Of a stretch of 64,000 nucleotides of DNA, positions 8,854-17,392 are shown one piece after another. The notes beneath the pieces were generated by a model. The model searched no databases. It was not told the DNA's origin and worked only from the letters and a program-made list of their open reading frames with translations. The stretch covers positions 124,001 through 188,000 of the forward strand of contig NZ_JBHLUH010000084.1 of NCBI RefSeq assembly GCF_042433955.1, read 5' to 3'. This DNA comes from Phytohabitans kaempferiae. GTDB taxonomy: Bacteria > Actinomycetota > Actinomycetes > Mycobacteriales > Micromonosporaceae. Position 1 is the stretch's first letter. Each line of letters starts with the position of its first letter. Both the position numbers and the translations under genes were made by a program.

Positions 8854-10158
8854 ATGCGGCGAACGGTGGCGCTGGCGGCGGGGGCTTGCACAGTGGTGGC
8901 ACTCGCGGGGGTGGCTGGCGCGACGGCGTACGCCCGAACCGGAGAGGCGCCGGCACCGCCCGCGGTGAGCGCGCCCATGCCGGAGCGCGTGGCGGACGAG
9001 CCGGCCGGCGCAGCCGCCTCCACGCCCGGACAGGCCGCGCCCCGCCGGACGACCAGCACCGCCCCGCGGACCGAGGAGCGCGGCAGCACCGGGCGCACGC
9101 TCGTCGGGCGCGAGCAGATCGGGTCGGTCGAGCAGATCGACCGGGTCATCGGGTACCTGGACGCTGATCGCCGGATGACGCTGCGGTACCCCGGCGCCAC
9201 CTACGTGAAGCCACACTTCAGCCGGGTCCTGCTGCTGCCCGGCGACTACCTGACCATCTCCGACCCGACCGGCACGGAGGTGCACCGGGTCGAGTCCGGC
9301 CTGCTGTCGGGGGCGGGCCGGTGGGGCATGTCGGTCTCCGGCGACACCGCGGTGGTCGAGCTGCACTCGATCCGCCCCGACCTGCTCGGGCTGGAGTCGA
9401 CCATCGCCAACCTGGGCGTGGGCGTCGACAAGGTGGCTCACGGCTTCAGCGCCGACGAGCGGGCCCGCCAGCCGCAGCGGACGCCGGAGAGCATCTGCGG
9501 CGGCGACGAGAAGGCGGACGCGGTCTGTTACAAGTCGTCGGATCCGGTCGCGTACGAGCGCTCCAAGGCGGTCGCCCGCCTCCTGATCAACGGCAACGAA
9601 CTGTGCACCGCGTGGCGGGTCGGCCCCACCAACCGCATGATGACCAACAACCACTGCATCGCGACGTCGAGGGACGCGTACGACACCGAGGTGTGGTTCA
9701 ACTACCAGTGCGCCCAGTGCGGTGGCCACGCGGTCTTCCGGTCGACCAAGGTGTGGGGCGACAAGGTGCTCAGCACCAACGAGGAACTCGACTACACGCT
9801 CTTCACGATCGAAGACTTCGACAGCGTGAAGAAGTTCGGCTACCTGGAGTTCGACCTGCGGCGGCCGGCGAAGGGGGAGGAGCTGTACATCCCCCAGCAC
9901 CCCGGCGGTGACCCGACCCAGATCGCGATGGACAGCGACGCGGACAACGGCAACTGCGCGATCGACGACCCCAGCTACACCGGGTACGCCAAGGCGTCCG
10001 ACGTCTCGTACTTCTGCGACACCGAGGGCGGCTCCTCCGGCTCGCCGGTCATCTCGAAGCGCACCAACAAGGTGCTCGCGCTGCACCACTTCGGCGGCTG
10101 CCCCAATTCCGGCGTGCGCATCGACCTGATCTACAACAAGATCAAGTCGCAACTGTAG
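8854..10158 (+). CDS. Secreted trypsin-fold serine protease (lysyl-endopeptidase-like)
   Basis: 434 aa from ATG 8854, preceded by GGGGGACAGGT. Signal peptide (about 1-28, VALAAGACTVVALAGVAGA), then a Pro/Ala/Thr-rich spacer to about residue 85, a small beta domain (LRYPGATYVKPHFSRVLL...), and a chymotrypsin-fold catalytic domain from about 235. The triad is visible as H267 (MMTNNHCIA), D313 (EELDYTLFTI) and S395 (EGGSSGSP). The Cys pairs and TAWRVGP...NHC text resemble Achromobacter lyticus protease I-type extracellular enzymes. It is exported and probably processed. The PAP2 gene follows 9 bases later but has its own -10 inside this stop region. Confidence 0.85.
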   Translation: MRRTVALAAGACTVVALAGVAGATAYARTGEAPAPPAVSAPMPERVADEPAGAAASTPGQAAPRRTTSTAPRTEERGSTGRTLVGREQIGSVEQIDRVIGYLDADRRMTLRYPGATYVKPHFSRVLLLPGDYLTISDPTGTEVHRVESGLLSGAGRWGMSVSGDTAVVELHSIRPDLLGLESTIANLGVGVDKVAHGFSADERARQPQRTPESICGGDEKADAVCYKSSDPVAYERSKAVARLLINGNELCTAWRVGPTNRMMTNNHCIATSRDAYDTEVWFNYQCAQCGGHAVFRSTKVWGDKVLSTNEELDYTLFTIEDFDSVKKFGYLEFDLRRPAKGEELYIPQHPGGDPTQIAMDSDADNGNCAIDDPSYTGYAKASDVSYFCDTEGGSSGSPVISKRTNKVLALHHFGGCPNSGVRIDLIYNKIKSQL

Positions 10159-10161
10159 TTT
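10156..10161 (+). promoter_or_regulatory. -10 element TAGTTT of a leaderless promoter inside the protease stop
   Basis: TAGTTT includes the protease TAG stop codon and ends 6 bases before GTG 10168. It fits the leaderless spacing seen repeatedly here. It may give the PAP2 gene its own promoter in addition to read-through. Confidence 0.35.
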
Positions 10162-10167
10162 GGGCGT

Positions 10168-10878
10168 GTGCAGGAGACCGTCACCCGTCGCCCGAGCCGC
10201 GTGCGACCGGCCGGATGGTGGTTCGACGCCCTTCTGCTGGTCGCGTTCGCCGCGCTGACCGCTGCCCTCGCGGCCGGCTGGCTGCTCGACCTCGACCGCG
10301 ACGTCGCCGACTGGCTCTTCGCGCACGAGTGGGATCCGGGCTACTGGGTCGCTCGCACGCTCAACTTCCTGGGCAGCGGCGGCCCGCTCACCGTCATCAG
10401 CGGGATCATCGCGATCTGGCTCGGCATCCGCCGTCGCTCGATCTGGCCCCTGGCGCTGGTGGTCGCCGCGTTTCTGGCCACCGGCTTCGCCATCATGCCG
10501 CTCAAGCTCTGGACCGACCGGGCCGCGCCGCGCTCGATCCTCCCGGACGCGGTGGAGATCTTCAATCACCTGCCGCCGGATGAGTACAGCCTTTCCTATC
10601 CCTCCGGCCACATGGTCAACACCATCGTCTGGTACGGCGTGCTGGCGCTGTTGCTCGCTCCCTGGCTGGGCCGTACCGCCCGCCGCTGGCTGCGCATCGC
10701 CCCGCCGACGATCGTCTTCGTCACGACCGTCTACCTGAACTACCACTGGGTCACCGACTCGATCGCCGGCGTCCTGCTGGGCATCGTGCTGGACCGCCTG
10801 CTGGCGCGCGTGCCCTGGCCCGCCCTGCCGCGCCCCGATCTTGAGACCTCCGGCGAGGCCCCACCAGCCGATCTCTGA
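10168..10878 (+). CDS. PAP2-family membrane phosphatase
   Basis: 236 aa with about six membrane helices. The three phosphatase motifs are present: KLWTDRAAPR (KX6RP variant with A-P in place of R-P spacing), YPSGHM (PSGH) and YLNYHWVTD (SRxxxxxHxxxD variant, H and D kept, Ser-Arg not). Such enzymes remove phosphate from lipid pyrophosphates or phosphatidic acid at the outer face of the membrane. The GTG start at 10168 lies 9 bases after the protease stop. The substrate cannot be told. The first-motif Arg-Pro is altered to A-P-R, which might weaken activity. Confidence 0.82.
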   Translation: MQETVTRRPSRVRPAGWWFDALLLVAFAALTAALAAGWLLDLDRDVADWLFAHEWDPGYWVARTLNFLGSGGPLTVISGIIAIWLGIRRRSIWPLALVVAAFLATGFAIMPLKLWTDRAAPRSILPDAVEIFNHLPPDEYSLSYPSGHMVNTIVWYGVLALLLAPWLGRTARRWLRIAPPTIVFVTTVYLNYHWVTDSIAGVLLGIVLDRLLARVPWPALPRPDLETSGEAPPADL

Positions 10879-10890
10879 GCTTGGGCGGGC

Positions 10891-11991
10891 TCAGAGAGCG
10901 ATCGGGGAGCCGGCGCGCAGCACCTGCCGCACCTGGAGAGCGTCGTCGAGCACGACAAGGTCGGCGCGGAGGCCGGGCTCGAGCGCGCCCACCTCACCGG
11001 CGAGGCCGATCGCGCGGGCCGGCGTCGTCGCGGCCATGCGCACCGCGTCGGTCATCGCGATGCCCGCGCCCACCGCCCGGCGCAGTGCCGCGTCCATGGT
11101 GAGCGTGCTGCCGGCGATCGAACCGTCACGGGCCAGCCGGGCCACGCGGTCGGCCACCACCACCGTCTGACCGCCCAGCTCGTACTCGCCGTCGGGCATG
11201 CCCGCCGCCGCCATCGCGTCGGTGATCAGGGCGGCCCGGTCGGGGCCGGTGACCTTGGCGGCGAAGGCGAGCGTGCCGTCGTGCAGGTGTGTGCCGTCGG
11301 CGATCAGCTCGCACACCACCGGCGCGGCGCCGAGCAGCGCGAAGACCGGCCCCGGCTCGCGGTGGTGTGGCGGGCGCATGCCGTTGAAGACGTGTGTGCC
11401 CACGGTGGCGCCGGCGGCGACCGCGGCGAGCGTCTGGTCGTACGTGGCGTCGGTGTGCCCCACCGCGACCACCACGCCGTGTGCGCCGAGCAGCTCGATG
11501 GCCTCCAGCGCGCCCGGCCGCTCGGGGGCGAGCGTGACCATCCGCAACGCGCCGCCGCCCAGTGCGATCAGCGCGGAGAGCTCGTCGAGCGACGGGTCGC
11601 GCAGGTGGTCGGGATTTTGCGCGCCGCACCGGACCTGCGACAGGTACGGGCCCTCGTAGTGGATGCCGGCCAGCACGCCCTCGGCCACGAGCGGGGCGAA
11701 GGCGGCGGTGGCGTCGCGCATCAGCTCGTAGGGCGAGCTGACCAGGCTGGCAACCAGCGTCGTCGTGCCATGCCGCAGGTGGAAGGCGGCGGCCTCGCGG
11801 GCGGCCGCGGCGTCGCCGGTCGTGAACGTGTGCCCGCCGCCGCCGTGCGTGTGGATGTCGACGAAGCCGGGCACGATCCACCGGTCGGCCACCGTGTCGG
11901 CGGCACCGACCGAGGCGATCGTGTCGCCGCGCACCTCTACATATCCGTGTACGACGCCGGTGGGCGTGACGACTCGGCCGTCGATCCTCAC
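10891..11991 (-). CDS. nagA: N-acetylglucosamine-6-phosphate deacetylase
   Basis: 366 aa, the usual length. It removes acetate from GlcNAc-6-P to give glucosamine-6-P in the cytosol. Amidohydrolase TIM barrel: VDIHTHGGGG near residue 47 (metal-binding HxH), YEGPYLS (metal-binding Glu), VAVGHTDATYD and LIADGTHLHDG (His ligands and substrate contacts), and TDAMAAAGMPDGEY (catalytic Asp). The GTG start overlaps the stop of the ROK kinase gene as GTGA, so the two are translationally coupled. It is the last gene of the SIS-linker-ROK-nagA operon. No partner deaminase nagB is present; the SIS protein upstream probably fills that role. Confidence 0.93.
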   Translation of the reverse strand: MRIDGRVVTPTGVVHGYVEVRGDTIASVGAADTVADRWIVPGFVDIHTHGGGGHTFTTGDAAAAREAAAFHLRHGTTTLVASLVSSPYELMRDATAAFAPLVAEGVLAGIHYEGPYLSQVRCGAQNPDHLRDPSLDELSALIALGGGALRMVTLAPERPGALEAIELLGAHGVVVAVGHTDATYDQTLAAVAAGATVGTHVFNGMRPPHHREPGPVFALLGAAPVVCELIADGTHLHDGTLAFAAKVTGPDRAALITDAMAAAGMPDGEYELGGQTVVVADRVARLARDGSIAGSTLTMDAALRRAVGAGIAMTDAVRMAATTPARAIGLAGEVGALEPGLRADLVVLDDALQVRQVLRAGSPIAL

Positions 11992-12899
11992 GCGCGCGCG
12001 TCCAGGGCCAGGAGGGCGGCGCCGACGCAGCCGGCCTCGTCGCCGAGCGCCGCGCGCACCAGGGCCGGCTCGGCCTGGAAGCGGAGCCGCGCGCGGATCG
12101 CGACCCGCAGCGGGACGAGCAGCGCGTCGCCCGCCTCGGCCAGGCCGCCGCCGAGCACCATCGCCTCGACGTCGTAGAGCGTCTGCGCGGTGACCAGCCC
12201 GTCCGCCAGTACCTCGACGGTCTCGCTCCAGACCTCCGTGGCGGCGGCGTCGCCAGCGGCCGCGAGTGCGACGACCTCGGCGGCGGTGGCGGCGCTGCTG
12301 GTGGCGGTCGCGTATCGCCGGCTCACCCCGGCCGCCGACGCCTCGGCCTCGAGACAGCCGCGCGCGCCGCAGCCGCAGATGGTGCCGCCGGGGCGCACGA
12401 CGATGTGCCCCAGCTCGCCCGCGGCGCCGTGCGCGCCCGAAAAGCCCTTGCCGTCGACCACGTGCGCGGCCGCGATGCCGGTGCCGATCGCCACGAAGAG
12501 CACCTGCCGGAAGTCGCGCCCGGAGCCCAGCCGCGCCTCGGCCAGGCCGCCCGCGCGCACATCGTGGCCGAGCGCCGCGGGCAGGCCGAGCCGCGCCGAC
12601 ACAAGATCACGCAGGGGTACGTCACGGAAGCCCACGTTTGCCGACCAGGCCGCCACACCGGCCGCCTCGTCGACGACGCCCGGCACGGTGACGCCGGCGG
12701 CGACCGGGGTGAGACCGTCGGCGCGGGCCTTGCCGGCCAGGCTCTCAGCCAGGTCGAGGATCGTCTCCACCACCGCGTCGGGGCCGCGTGCGGCGCCGGT
12801 GGCGTGGCGCTCGGTGTGCAGCACCGCGCCGCTCTCGGAGACGAGCGCGGACTTGATGCCGGTGCCGCCGACGTCGAGCGCGACGACCGCCCGGCTCAC
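11988..12899 (-). CDS. ROK-family sugar kinase (N-acetylglucosamine/glucose kinase type)
   Basis: 303 aa from GTG 12899. It phosphorylates a hexose or amino sugar with ATP. ATP-binding motif VALDVGGTGIKSALV is at the start, catalytic Asp in ALGHDVRAGGLAE, then the ROK signature GHIVVRPGG with zinc-binding CGCGARGCLE. The gene lies between the SIS isomerase and nagA and overlaps nagA by GTGA. Its start overlaps the stop of a 27-codon linker ORF, again as GTGA. Context points to N-acetylglucosamine or a related amino sugar as substrate; sequence alone does not separate this from glucose. Confidence 0.88.
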   Translation of the reverse strand: MSRAVVALDVGGTGIKSALVSESGAVLHTERHATGAARGPDAVVETILDLAESLAGKARADGLTPVAAGVTVPGVVDEAAGVAAWSANVGFRDVPLRDLVSARLGLPAALGHDVRAGGLAEARLGSGRDFRQVLFVAIGTGIAAAHVVDGKGFSGAHGAAGELGHIVVRPGGTICGCGARGCLEAEASAAGVSRRYATATSSAATAAEVVALAAAGDAAATEVWSETVEVLADGLVTAQTLYDVEAMVLGGGLAEAGDALLVPLRVAIRARLRFQAEPALVRAALGDEAGCVGAALLALDARA

Positions 12900-12979
12900 G
12901 CCCGTCCTCGCTTTATCGCGGGCGGGACTGGGGCGCCAAGCCCGCTGTGCCTGATGACTCGCCCGCTGCGCTCGGTCAT
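12896..12979 (-). CDS. 27-codon linker ORF between SIS and ROK genes (dispersed mini-ORF family)
   Basis: It encodes MTERSGRVIRHSG... ending KRGRA, a basic peptide. Its ATG overlaps the stop of the SIS gene (ATGA, 12979-12976) and its TGA overlaps the GTG start of the ROK gene (GTGA, 12899-12896). It therefore bridges two operon genes with no untranslated gap. GCGAGGACGGGC near its 3' end can serve as ribosome site for the ROK gene. A related ORF of 33 codons lies at 44042-44143, ahead of prsW. Whether the peptide is made for its own sake or only carries ribosomes across is unknown. Confidence 0.5.
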   Translation of the reverse strand: MTERSGRVIRHSGLGAPVPPAIKRGRA

Positions 12980-13896
12980 GCGAGGACGACCGACCTGCTG
13001 AGGTGGCGGGGAGTGTCCGGGTCGAGCCCGCGGCTGGCGGCGTTGGCCACGGCGAAGCGCTGGGCGAGGACGAGGTCGGCCATGGGGTCGAGCGGCTGGC
13101 GGCCACCGCCCCAGTGACCGAGCGCGGAGTAGCCGCCGCCGAGGCTGCCGTGCACGAAGGCCGCGCCGGTGGCCGCCACGTCTTCGGCCAGCCCTTCTGG
13201 CACGTCGCCGATCGCCCACACCACTCGCCCGATCGTCGCGATCGAGATGGGACCGTGCCGGTAGTCCATCGCCGGGTATGCCTCCGCCCAGAGCGTGGCG
13301 GCCTGGCGGCACTTGAGCGCCGCCTCGTGGGCCAGCCCTACCGTCCAACCGCGACCCAGGAACGTGACCTGCTCGACCAGCGTGGCGTCGACCGGCAGCG
13401 GTGCGCGGACGGCCACCTCGGCGTCGACCGCGACCGGCCCGAGGTCTTCGCCGAGGTGGGCGCGGAGCAGCGCGAGCACGGTGGTGGCGAAGCGGGTCTG
13501 CATCAACGACCGCTCGTCGGCGAAGGGCAGCAGCACGGCGTCGGTCGCCAACTGCACGGCTGGCGACGAGGGGTCGCCGGCGATCGTGGTGGTGGGCGCC
13601 TCGACCGCACCGATCAGGTCGACCACCTCGGTCGTGGTGCCCGAACGAGTGATCGCCACGATCCGGTCGTAGCGCCGGTTGCCCGGAAACTCGGAGGCCT
13701 GGAAGGCGTCGGTCTCGCCGTGGCCGGCGCGCTCGCGCAGCGCCGCGTAGGCCATGGCCATGAACCACGACGTGCCACAACCGACCACGGCGACTCGCTC
13801 CCCCGGGCGGGGCAGGCCAACCGACCGGCCGGCGAGGTCTGCCGCCTGTCGCCAGCAGTCGGGCTGACTGGCTATCTCCCCGTCAACGTAAGCCAT
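12976..13896 (-). CDS. SIS-domain aminosugar-phosphate isomerase/deaminase (GlmS C-terminal/AgaS-like)
   Basis: 306 aa from ATG 13896, preceded by AGGAGAATC. Two SIS domains as in the isomerase half of glucosamine-6-P synthase: VAVVGCGTSWFMA and ITRSGTTTEVVDL (sugar-phosphate Ser/Thr loop), then FLGRGWTVGLAHEAALKCRQ and YRHGPIS. There is no glutaminase domain, so it probably runs the reverse reaction, amino-sugar-6-P to keto-sugar-6-P plus ammonia, or an isomerisation. It is the first gene of the operon feeding the ROK kinase and NagA. It is divergent from the DeoR regulator, with operator-like repeats in between. Confidence 0.85.
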   Translation of the reverse strand: MAYVDGEIASQPDCWRQAADLAGRSVGLPRPGERVAVVGCGTSWFMAMAYAALRERAGHGETDAFQASEFPGNRRYDRIVAITRSGTTTEVVDLIGAVEAPTTTIAGDPSSPAVQLATDAVLLPFADERSLMQTRFATTVLALLRAHLGEDLGPVAVDAEVAVRAPLPVDATLVEQVTFLGRGWTVGLAHEAALKCRQAATLWAEAYPAMDYRHGPISIATIGRVVWAIGDVPEGLAEDVAATGAAFVHGSLGGGYSALGHWGGGRQPLDPMADLVLAQRFAVANAASRGLDPDTPRHLSRSVVLA

Positions 13897-13940
13897 GATT
13901 CTCCTGCGCGTAACGGCTCGGTCCGGCCCGCTTTCGAGCG

Positions 13941-14035
13941 TTATTGTGCGCGGTCCGGCTGGTCGGTGGCAACCGTGCGCAACTTCGCGCAGCGGCCTGT
14001 TTTGCGTACCGATGTTTCGCGCACTATTGTGCACG
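13941..14035. promoter_or_regulatory. Repeated operator-like sites between SIS gene and DeoR regulator
   Basis: Two near-identical sites, TTATTGTGCGCG (13941-13952) and CTATTGTGCACG (14024-14035), lie 83 bases apart. The second is part of an imperfect palindrome GCGCACTATTGTGCAC (14019-14034). Between them TGCGC-aacttc-GCGCA (13976-13991) forms another inverted repeat. The likely binder is the adjacent DeoR protein, which would repress both divergent units until an amino-sugar phosphate is present. Confidence 0.5.
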
Positions 14036-14068
14036 CATTCATGCACCGTCCGTACGGCGGAGGCTACG

Positions 14069-14854
14069 GTGGATCGCTACGCACGCTGGAACGCCCTGCT
14101 CGAGCTGCTGACCGACAGCGGGCGGGTCAGCGTGGAGGACGCGGCCGCCCGCCTGGACGTTTCGCAGGCCACGATACGCCGCGACTTCGACCAGCTCGCC
14201 CAGCAGCAGATGATTACGCGCACGCGCGGTGGCGCTGTCGCCAACGGCGTGTCGTACGACCTGCCGCTGCGCTACAAGACCGCCAAGCACTCCGCGGAGA
14301 AGCAGCGCATCGGCGCGGCCGCCGCCGCCCTGGTGGCGCCGGGCATGGTGGTCGGGCTCAACGGCGGCACGACGATGACCGAGGTGGCCCGCGCGCTGGC
14401 CGTACGCCCCGACCTCAACAGCGGCAACGACGGCGCCCAGCTGACCGTGGTGACCAACGCGCTCAACATCGCAAACGAGCTGCTCGTGCGCTCGCGGATG
14501 AAGATCGTGGTGGCCGGCGGTGTGGTGCGCCCCCAGTCGTACGAGCTGGTGGGGCCGCTCGGCGGGGCGCTGCTGCGGGAGGTGACGCTCGACGTGGCGC
14601 TGCTCGGCGTCGACGCGATCGACGTGCAGCTCGGTGCCGCGGCCCACCACGAGGGCGAGGCGTCGATGAACAACCTGATGGTCGCTAGGGCGAAACGGGT
14701 CGTCATCATCGCCGATTCCTCAAAGCTGGGCGGGCACGCGTTCGCCCGGATCTGCCCCATCGAGCGGATCGAGATGCTGGTGACCGACTCGGGCGCGTTG
14801 CCGGAGGCCGTCGCCGCGTTCGAGGCTGTGGGCGTAAGGGTTATCTGCGCCTAA
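14069..14854 (+). CDS. DeoR-family transcriptional repressor of the amino-sugar operon
   Basis: 261 aa from GTG 14069, preceded by GGCGGAGG. The N-terminal winged HTH (RVSVEDAAARLDVSQATIRRDF) carries the DeoR signature. The C-terminal DeoRC sensor domain (about 80-240; VGLNGGTTMTEVARAL, LTVVTNALNIANEL, VVAGGVVRPQSYELVG, VIIADSSKLG) binds sugar phosphates. It is divergent from SIS-ROK-nagA, so a phosphorylated amino sugar is the probable inducer. The upstream open frame to 13895 is not used, because the HTH begins right after this GTG. Confidence 0.88.
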   Translation: MDRYARWNALLELLTDSGRVSVEDAAARLDVSQATIRRDFDQLAQQQMITRTRGGAVANGVSYDLPLRYKTAKHSAEKQRIGAAAAALVAPGMVVGLNGGTTMTEVARALAVRPDLNSGNDGAQLTVVTNALNIANELLVRSRMKIVVAGGVVRPQSYELVGPLGGALLREVTLDVALLGVDAIDVQLGAAAHHEGEASMNNLMVARAKRVVIIADSSKLGGHAFARICPIERIEMLVTDSGALPEAVAAFEAVGVRVICA

Positions 14855-14901
14855 TTCGCCATCATCCGCGATGGGGCAGCGCGCCGTGGTGCATACCGAG
14901 T

Positions 14902-15885
14902 ATGTTGTCGGGCGTGACAGCGGTGTTGGAGATAGAAGGTCTACAAAAGACCTACCGCAGCCGTCGCAAGGGGGCCCGACGGGCGCTCGACGGCTTCGAC
15001 ATGGTGGTGGAGGCCGGGCAGGTGCACGGCTTCCTGGGGCCCAACGGGTCCGGCAAGACGACCACTCTGCGCACTCTGCTGGGTCTGATCCGTCCCAACG
15101 GTGGCCGGATGGCGATCCTCGGCGAGGAGGTGCCGGCCCGCCTGCCAGAGGTCGCCGGCCGGGTCGGCGCGATCGTGGAGAGCCCGCAGTTCTTCCCGCA
15201 CTTCTCCGCGCAAGACACGCTGTCGATCCTCGCCGACGCCGGTGAGGTGCCCCAGACGCGCGTGGCCGAGGTGCTGGAGCTGGTGGGGCTCCGCGACCGG
15301 GCGAAGGAGAAGGTCAAGACCTACTCCCTCGGCATGAAGCAGCGCCTCGCCGTGGCGTCAGCGCTGCTCAAGCAGCCCGAGCTGCTGATACTCGACGAGC
15401 CGGCCAACGGGCTCGACCCGGGCGGCATCCGGGAGATGCGCGACCTGATGCGGCAGCTCTCCGCGTCCGGCATGACGGTGGTGCTCTCCAGCCACATCCT
15501 CGGCGAGGTGCAGCAGATCTGCGACTCCGTCACGATCATCTCGCTTGGCCGCCGGGTCGCCTCGGGGCCGGTCGCGGAGGTGCTGGCGGAGCACTCGGGC
15601 GGCGGCGTGGTCGTGCGGCTGGAGGCCGCCACCGACCTGCCCGTCGCCGCGCAGGTGCTGGTCGCGGCCGGTGCGCGGGTCGACCTCAAGCCCGACCACC
15701 TGCTCGTCACCGGCATCGAGAAGCCGGCGTGGGTCACCCGCACGCTCGCCGCCCGTGACCTGTACGTCAACGAGCTCGCCCCGGTCACGGTCGACCTGGA
15801 GAGCGTCTTCCTCGAGCTGACCGGCACCGCGCCGGTCGCCGGCCAGCACCGTCAGGTCGACCAGTCCGTGGAGGTGCCGGCATGA
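14902..15885 (+). CDS. ABC transporter ATP-binding protein (ABC-2 type exporter)
   Basis: 327 aa. Walker A GPNGSGKT, Q-loop at VESPQFFPHFSA, signature YSLGMKQRLA, Walker B LLILDEPANGLDP, H-loop VLSSHILGEV. The extra C-terminal domain of about 100 residues is typical of antibiotic/peptide exporter ATPases. It works with the membrane protein of the next gene, whose ATG overlaps its stop as ATGA. ATG 14902 is used; a GTG at 14914 (VTAVLEIEG) is an equally good start. No substrate can be inferred. Confidence 0.88.
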   Translation: MLSGVTAVLEIEGLQKTYRSRRKGARRALDGFDMVVEAGQVHGFLGPNGSGKTTTLRTLLGLIRPNGGRMAILGEEVPARLPEVAGRVGAIVESPQFFPHFSAQDTLSILADAGEVPQTRVAEVLELVGLRDRAKEKVKTYSLGMKQRLAVASALLKQPELLILDEPANGLDPGGIREMRDLMRQLSASGMTVVLSSHILGEVQQICDSVTIISLGRRVASGPVAEVLAEHSGGGVVVRLEAATDLPVAAQVLVAAGARVDLKPDHLLVTGIEKPAWVTRTLAARDLYVNELAPVTVDLESVFLELTGTAPVAGQHRQVDQSVEVPA

Positions 15886-16904
15886 AGGGGCTGATCCGGG
15901 CCGAGGTGCGTCGCCTGACCAAGCGTCGGATCACTCGGCTGATGGTGGTCCTGCTGGTGCTGGGGCTGGGCGCGATCGCCGTCGCGTTCACCGTCGCCAG
16001 CCAGAAGATCGGGCCGGCCCAGGTCGCCGCCGCCGAGGCCAGGGCCGAGCGGGACTACCAGCAGTCCCTCATCTACCACCAGCAGATGGTGACCGAGTGC
16101 GAGGCGGCGAAGGCGCGCGGCGAAGCCATCGCCGACCGCTACCCGCCCGACTGCGGCAGCGACCCCACGTACGCGCCACAGCGCGAGCACTTCAGCGCCG
16201 AGTGGCACCTGCCGTACGAGTTCAACTTCCGCGAGCACTTCAGCACCTTCATCTCGGTGTTCGCCGGCATCGTGGCGCTGGTCGGCTTCATCCTCGGCGC
16301 GTCGTACGTGGGCGCCGAGTGGAACAGCGGCGGCATGATGAACCTCCTGCTGTGGCGCCCACGCCGGCTCCACGTGCTGCTCACCAAGCTCGGCGTGCTG
16401 CTCGGCGGCATGCTCGGCCTCACGGTCCTGCTCGGCGCACTGTGGACCCTCACGTTCTGGCTGATCGGCCGCTTCGACGGGCAGAGCGGCAAGATGACGC
16501 AGGGGGCCTGGGAGTCGTTCGCGCTCAGCGGGGCGCGCGGCGTCGGCCTGGTGCTGGCGGTGACCACGGTCGCGTTCGGCCTCGCGTCGGTCGGGCGCCA
16601 CACCGCGATGGCGCTGGGCGCGGCGGTCGGCCTCGGCGTGGTCAGCGAGATCGGCATGCGCATCGCGCTGGACATCGCCGGCGTACGCTTCGGCGACCGG
16701 TGGGTCCTGTCCACCTACGCGCTGGCGTGGTTCCAGAAGCGGTGGGAGTTGACCGACTGGCGTTCGTGCAACTTCTCGTTCGGCCAGTGCGAGCCGGACA
16801 CGTTCGTCGTGACCTGGCAGCAGTCCGCCCTGGTCTTCGGCGTGGGCACGGCTGCGGTGCTGGCCGCGGCGATCTGGCTGATGAGGAGCCGCGACATCAC
16901 GTGA
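15882..16904 (+). CDS. ABC-2 type transporter permease
   Basis: 340 aa. One helix near residue 20 (LMVVLLVLGLGAIAVAFTVA), then a large outer loop of about 90 residues with EHFSAEWHLPYEF, and five further helices (VFAGIVALVGFILGAS onwards). It ends in a short cytoplasmic tail. The loop contains two cysteines (VTECEAAK, YPPDCGS) that may form a disulfide outside. ATGA overlap with the ATPase gene shows tight coupling. No tail-specific motif reveals the cargo. Confidence 0.82.
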   Translation: MKGLIRAEVRRLTKRRITRLMVVLLVLGLGAIAVAFTVASQKIGPAQVAAAEARAERDYQQSLIYHQQMVTECEAAKARGEAIADRYPPDCGSDPTYAPQREHFSAEWHLPYEFNFREHFSTFISVFAGIVALVGFILGASYVGAEWNSGGMMNLLLWRPRRLHVLLTKLGVLLGGMLGLTVLLGALWTLTFWLIGRFDGQSGKMTQGAWESFALSGARGVGLVLAVTTVAFGLASVGRHTAMALGAAVGLGVVSEIGMRIALDIAGVRFGDRWVLSTYALAWFQKRWELTDWRSCNFSFGQCEPDTFVVTWQQSALVFGVGTAAVLAAAIWLMRSRDIT

Positions 16905-16953
16905 GGTAGTCTCTTAGTACTTCCGTGCTAATCAATATCTCGCGAGGAGCCTA

Positions 16954-17337
16954 ATGAAGCCCCCCGCCGCTGACGCTCGGTCGCTCGACGCCGAGGGAGC
17001 CCCCACTGTGGAGGGTGATCTCGACGTCGAGCCCGACGCAGACGTCGACTCGGACGCCGCGCTCGACGCGGATTCCACTGTCGAGGCCGACGAGGTGGCG
17101 GGGCCGCCGGCGCTGTCCGAGCGGGAGCGGCAGATCCTGGCCTTCGAGAGCAAGTGGTGGAAGCATGCCGGCTCGAAGGAGCAGGCGATCCGCGACGAGT
17201 TCGACCTCTCCGCGACGCGCTACTACCAGATCCTCAATGGACTGCTGGACAACCCGGCGGCACTCGCGCACGATCCGGTCGTGGTCGGGCGGCTGCGGCG
17301 CATCCGTTCCACGCGCGCCCGCACCCGGCGCCGCTGA
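16954..17337 (+). CDS. DUF3263 protein with acidic N-terminus
   Basis: 127 aa. Residues 1-50 are a disordered, Asp/Glu/Ala-rich stretch (DVEPDADVDSDAALDADS). Residues 53-120 are the DUF3263 fold (LSERERQILAFESKWWKHAG, ATRYYQILNGLLD), a small helical domain with HTH character, found in actinobacteria. It ends in an Arg-rich tail (RRIRSTRARTRRR) suited to nucleic-acid contact. GAGGAG 9 bases ahead of the ATG is a good ribosome site. Its role is not known; DNA binding is inferred from the HTH look and basic tail. Confidence 0.85.
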   Translation: MKPPAADARSLDAEGAPTVEGDLDVEPDADVDSDAALDADSTVEADEVAGPPALSERERQILAFESKWWKHAGSKEQAIRDEFDLSATRYYQILNGLLDNPAALAHDPVVVGRLRRIRSTRARTRRR

Positions 17338-17392
17338 CGTCCGCCCGGGGCCGGCGCTTCCGGACCTGACTTCCGTCGCGCGGTGCCCGGCC

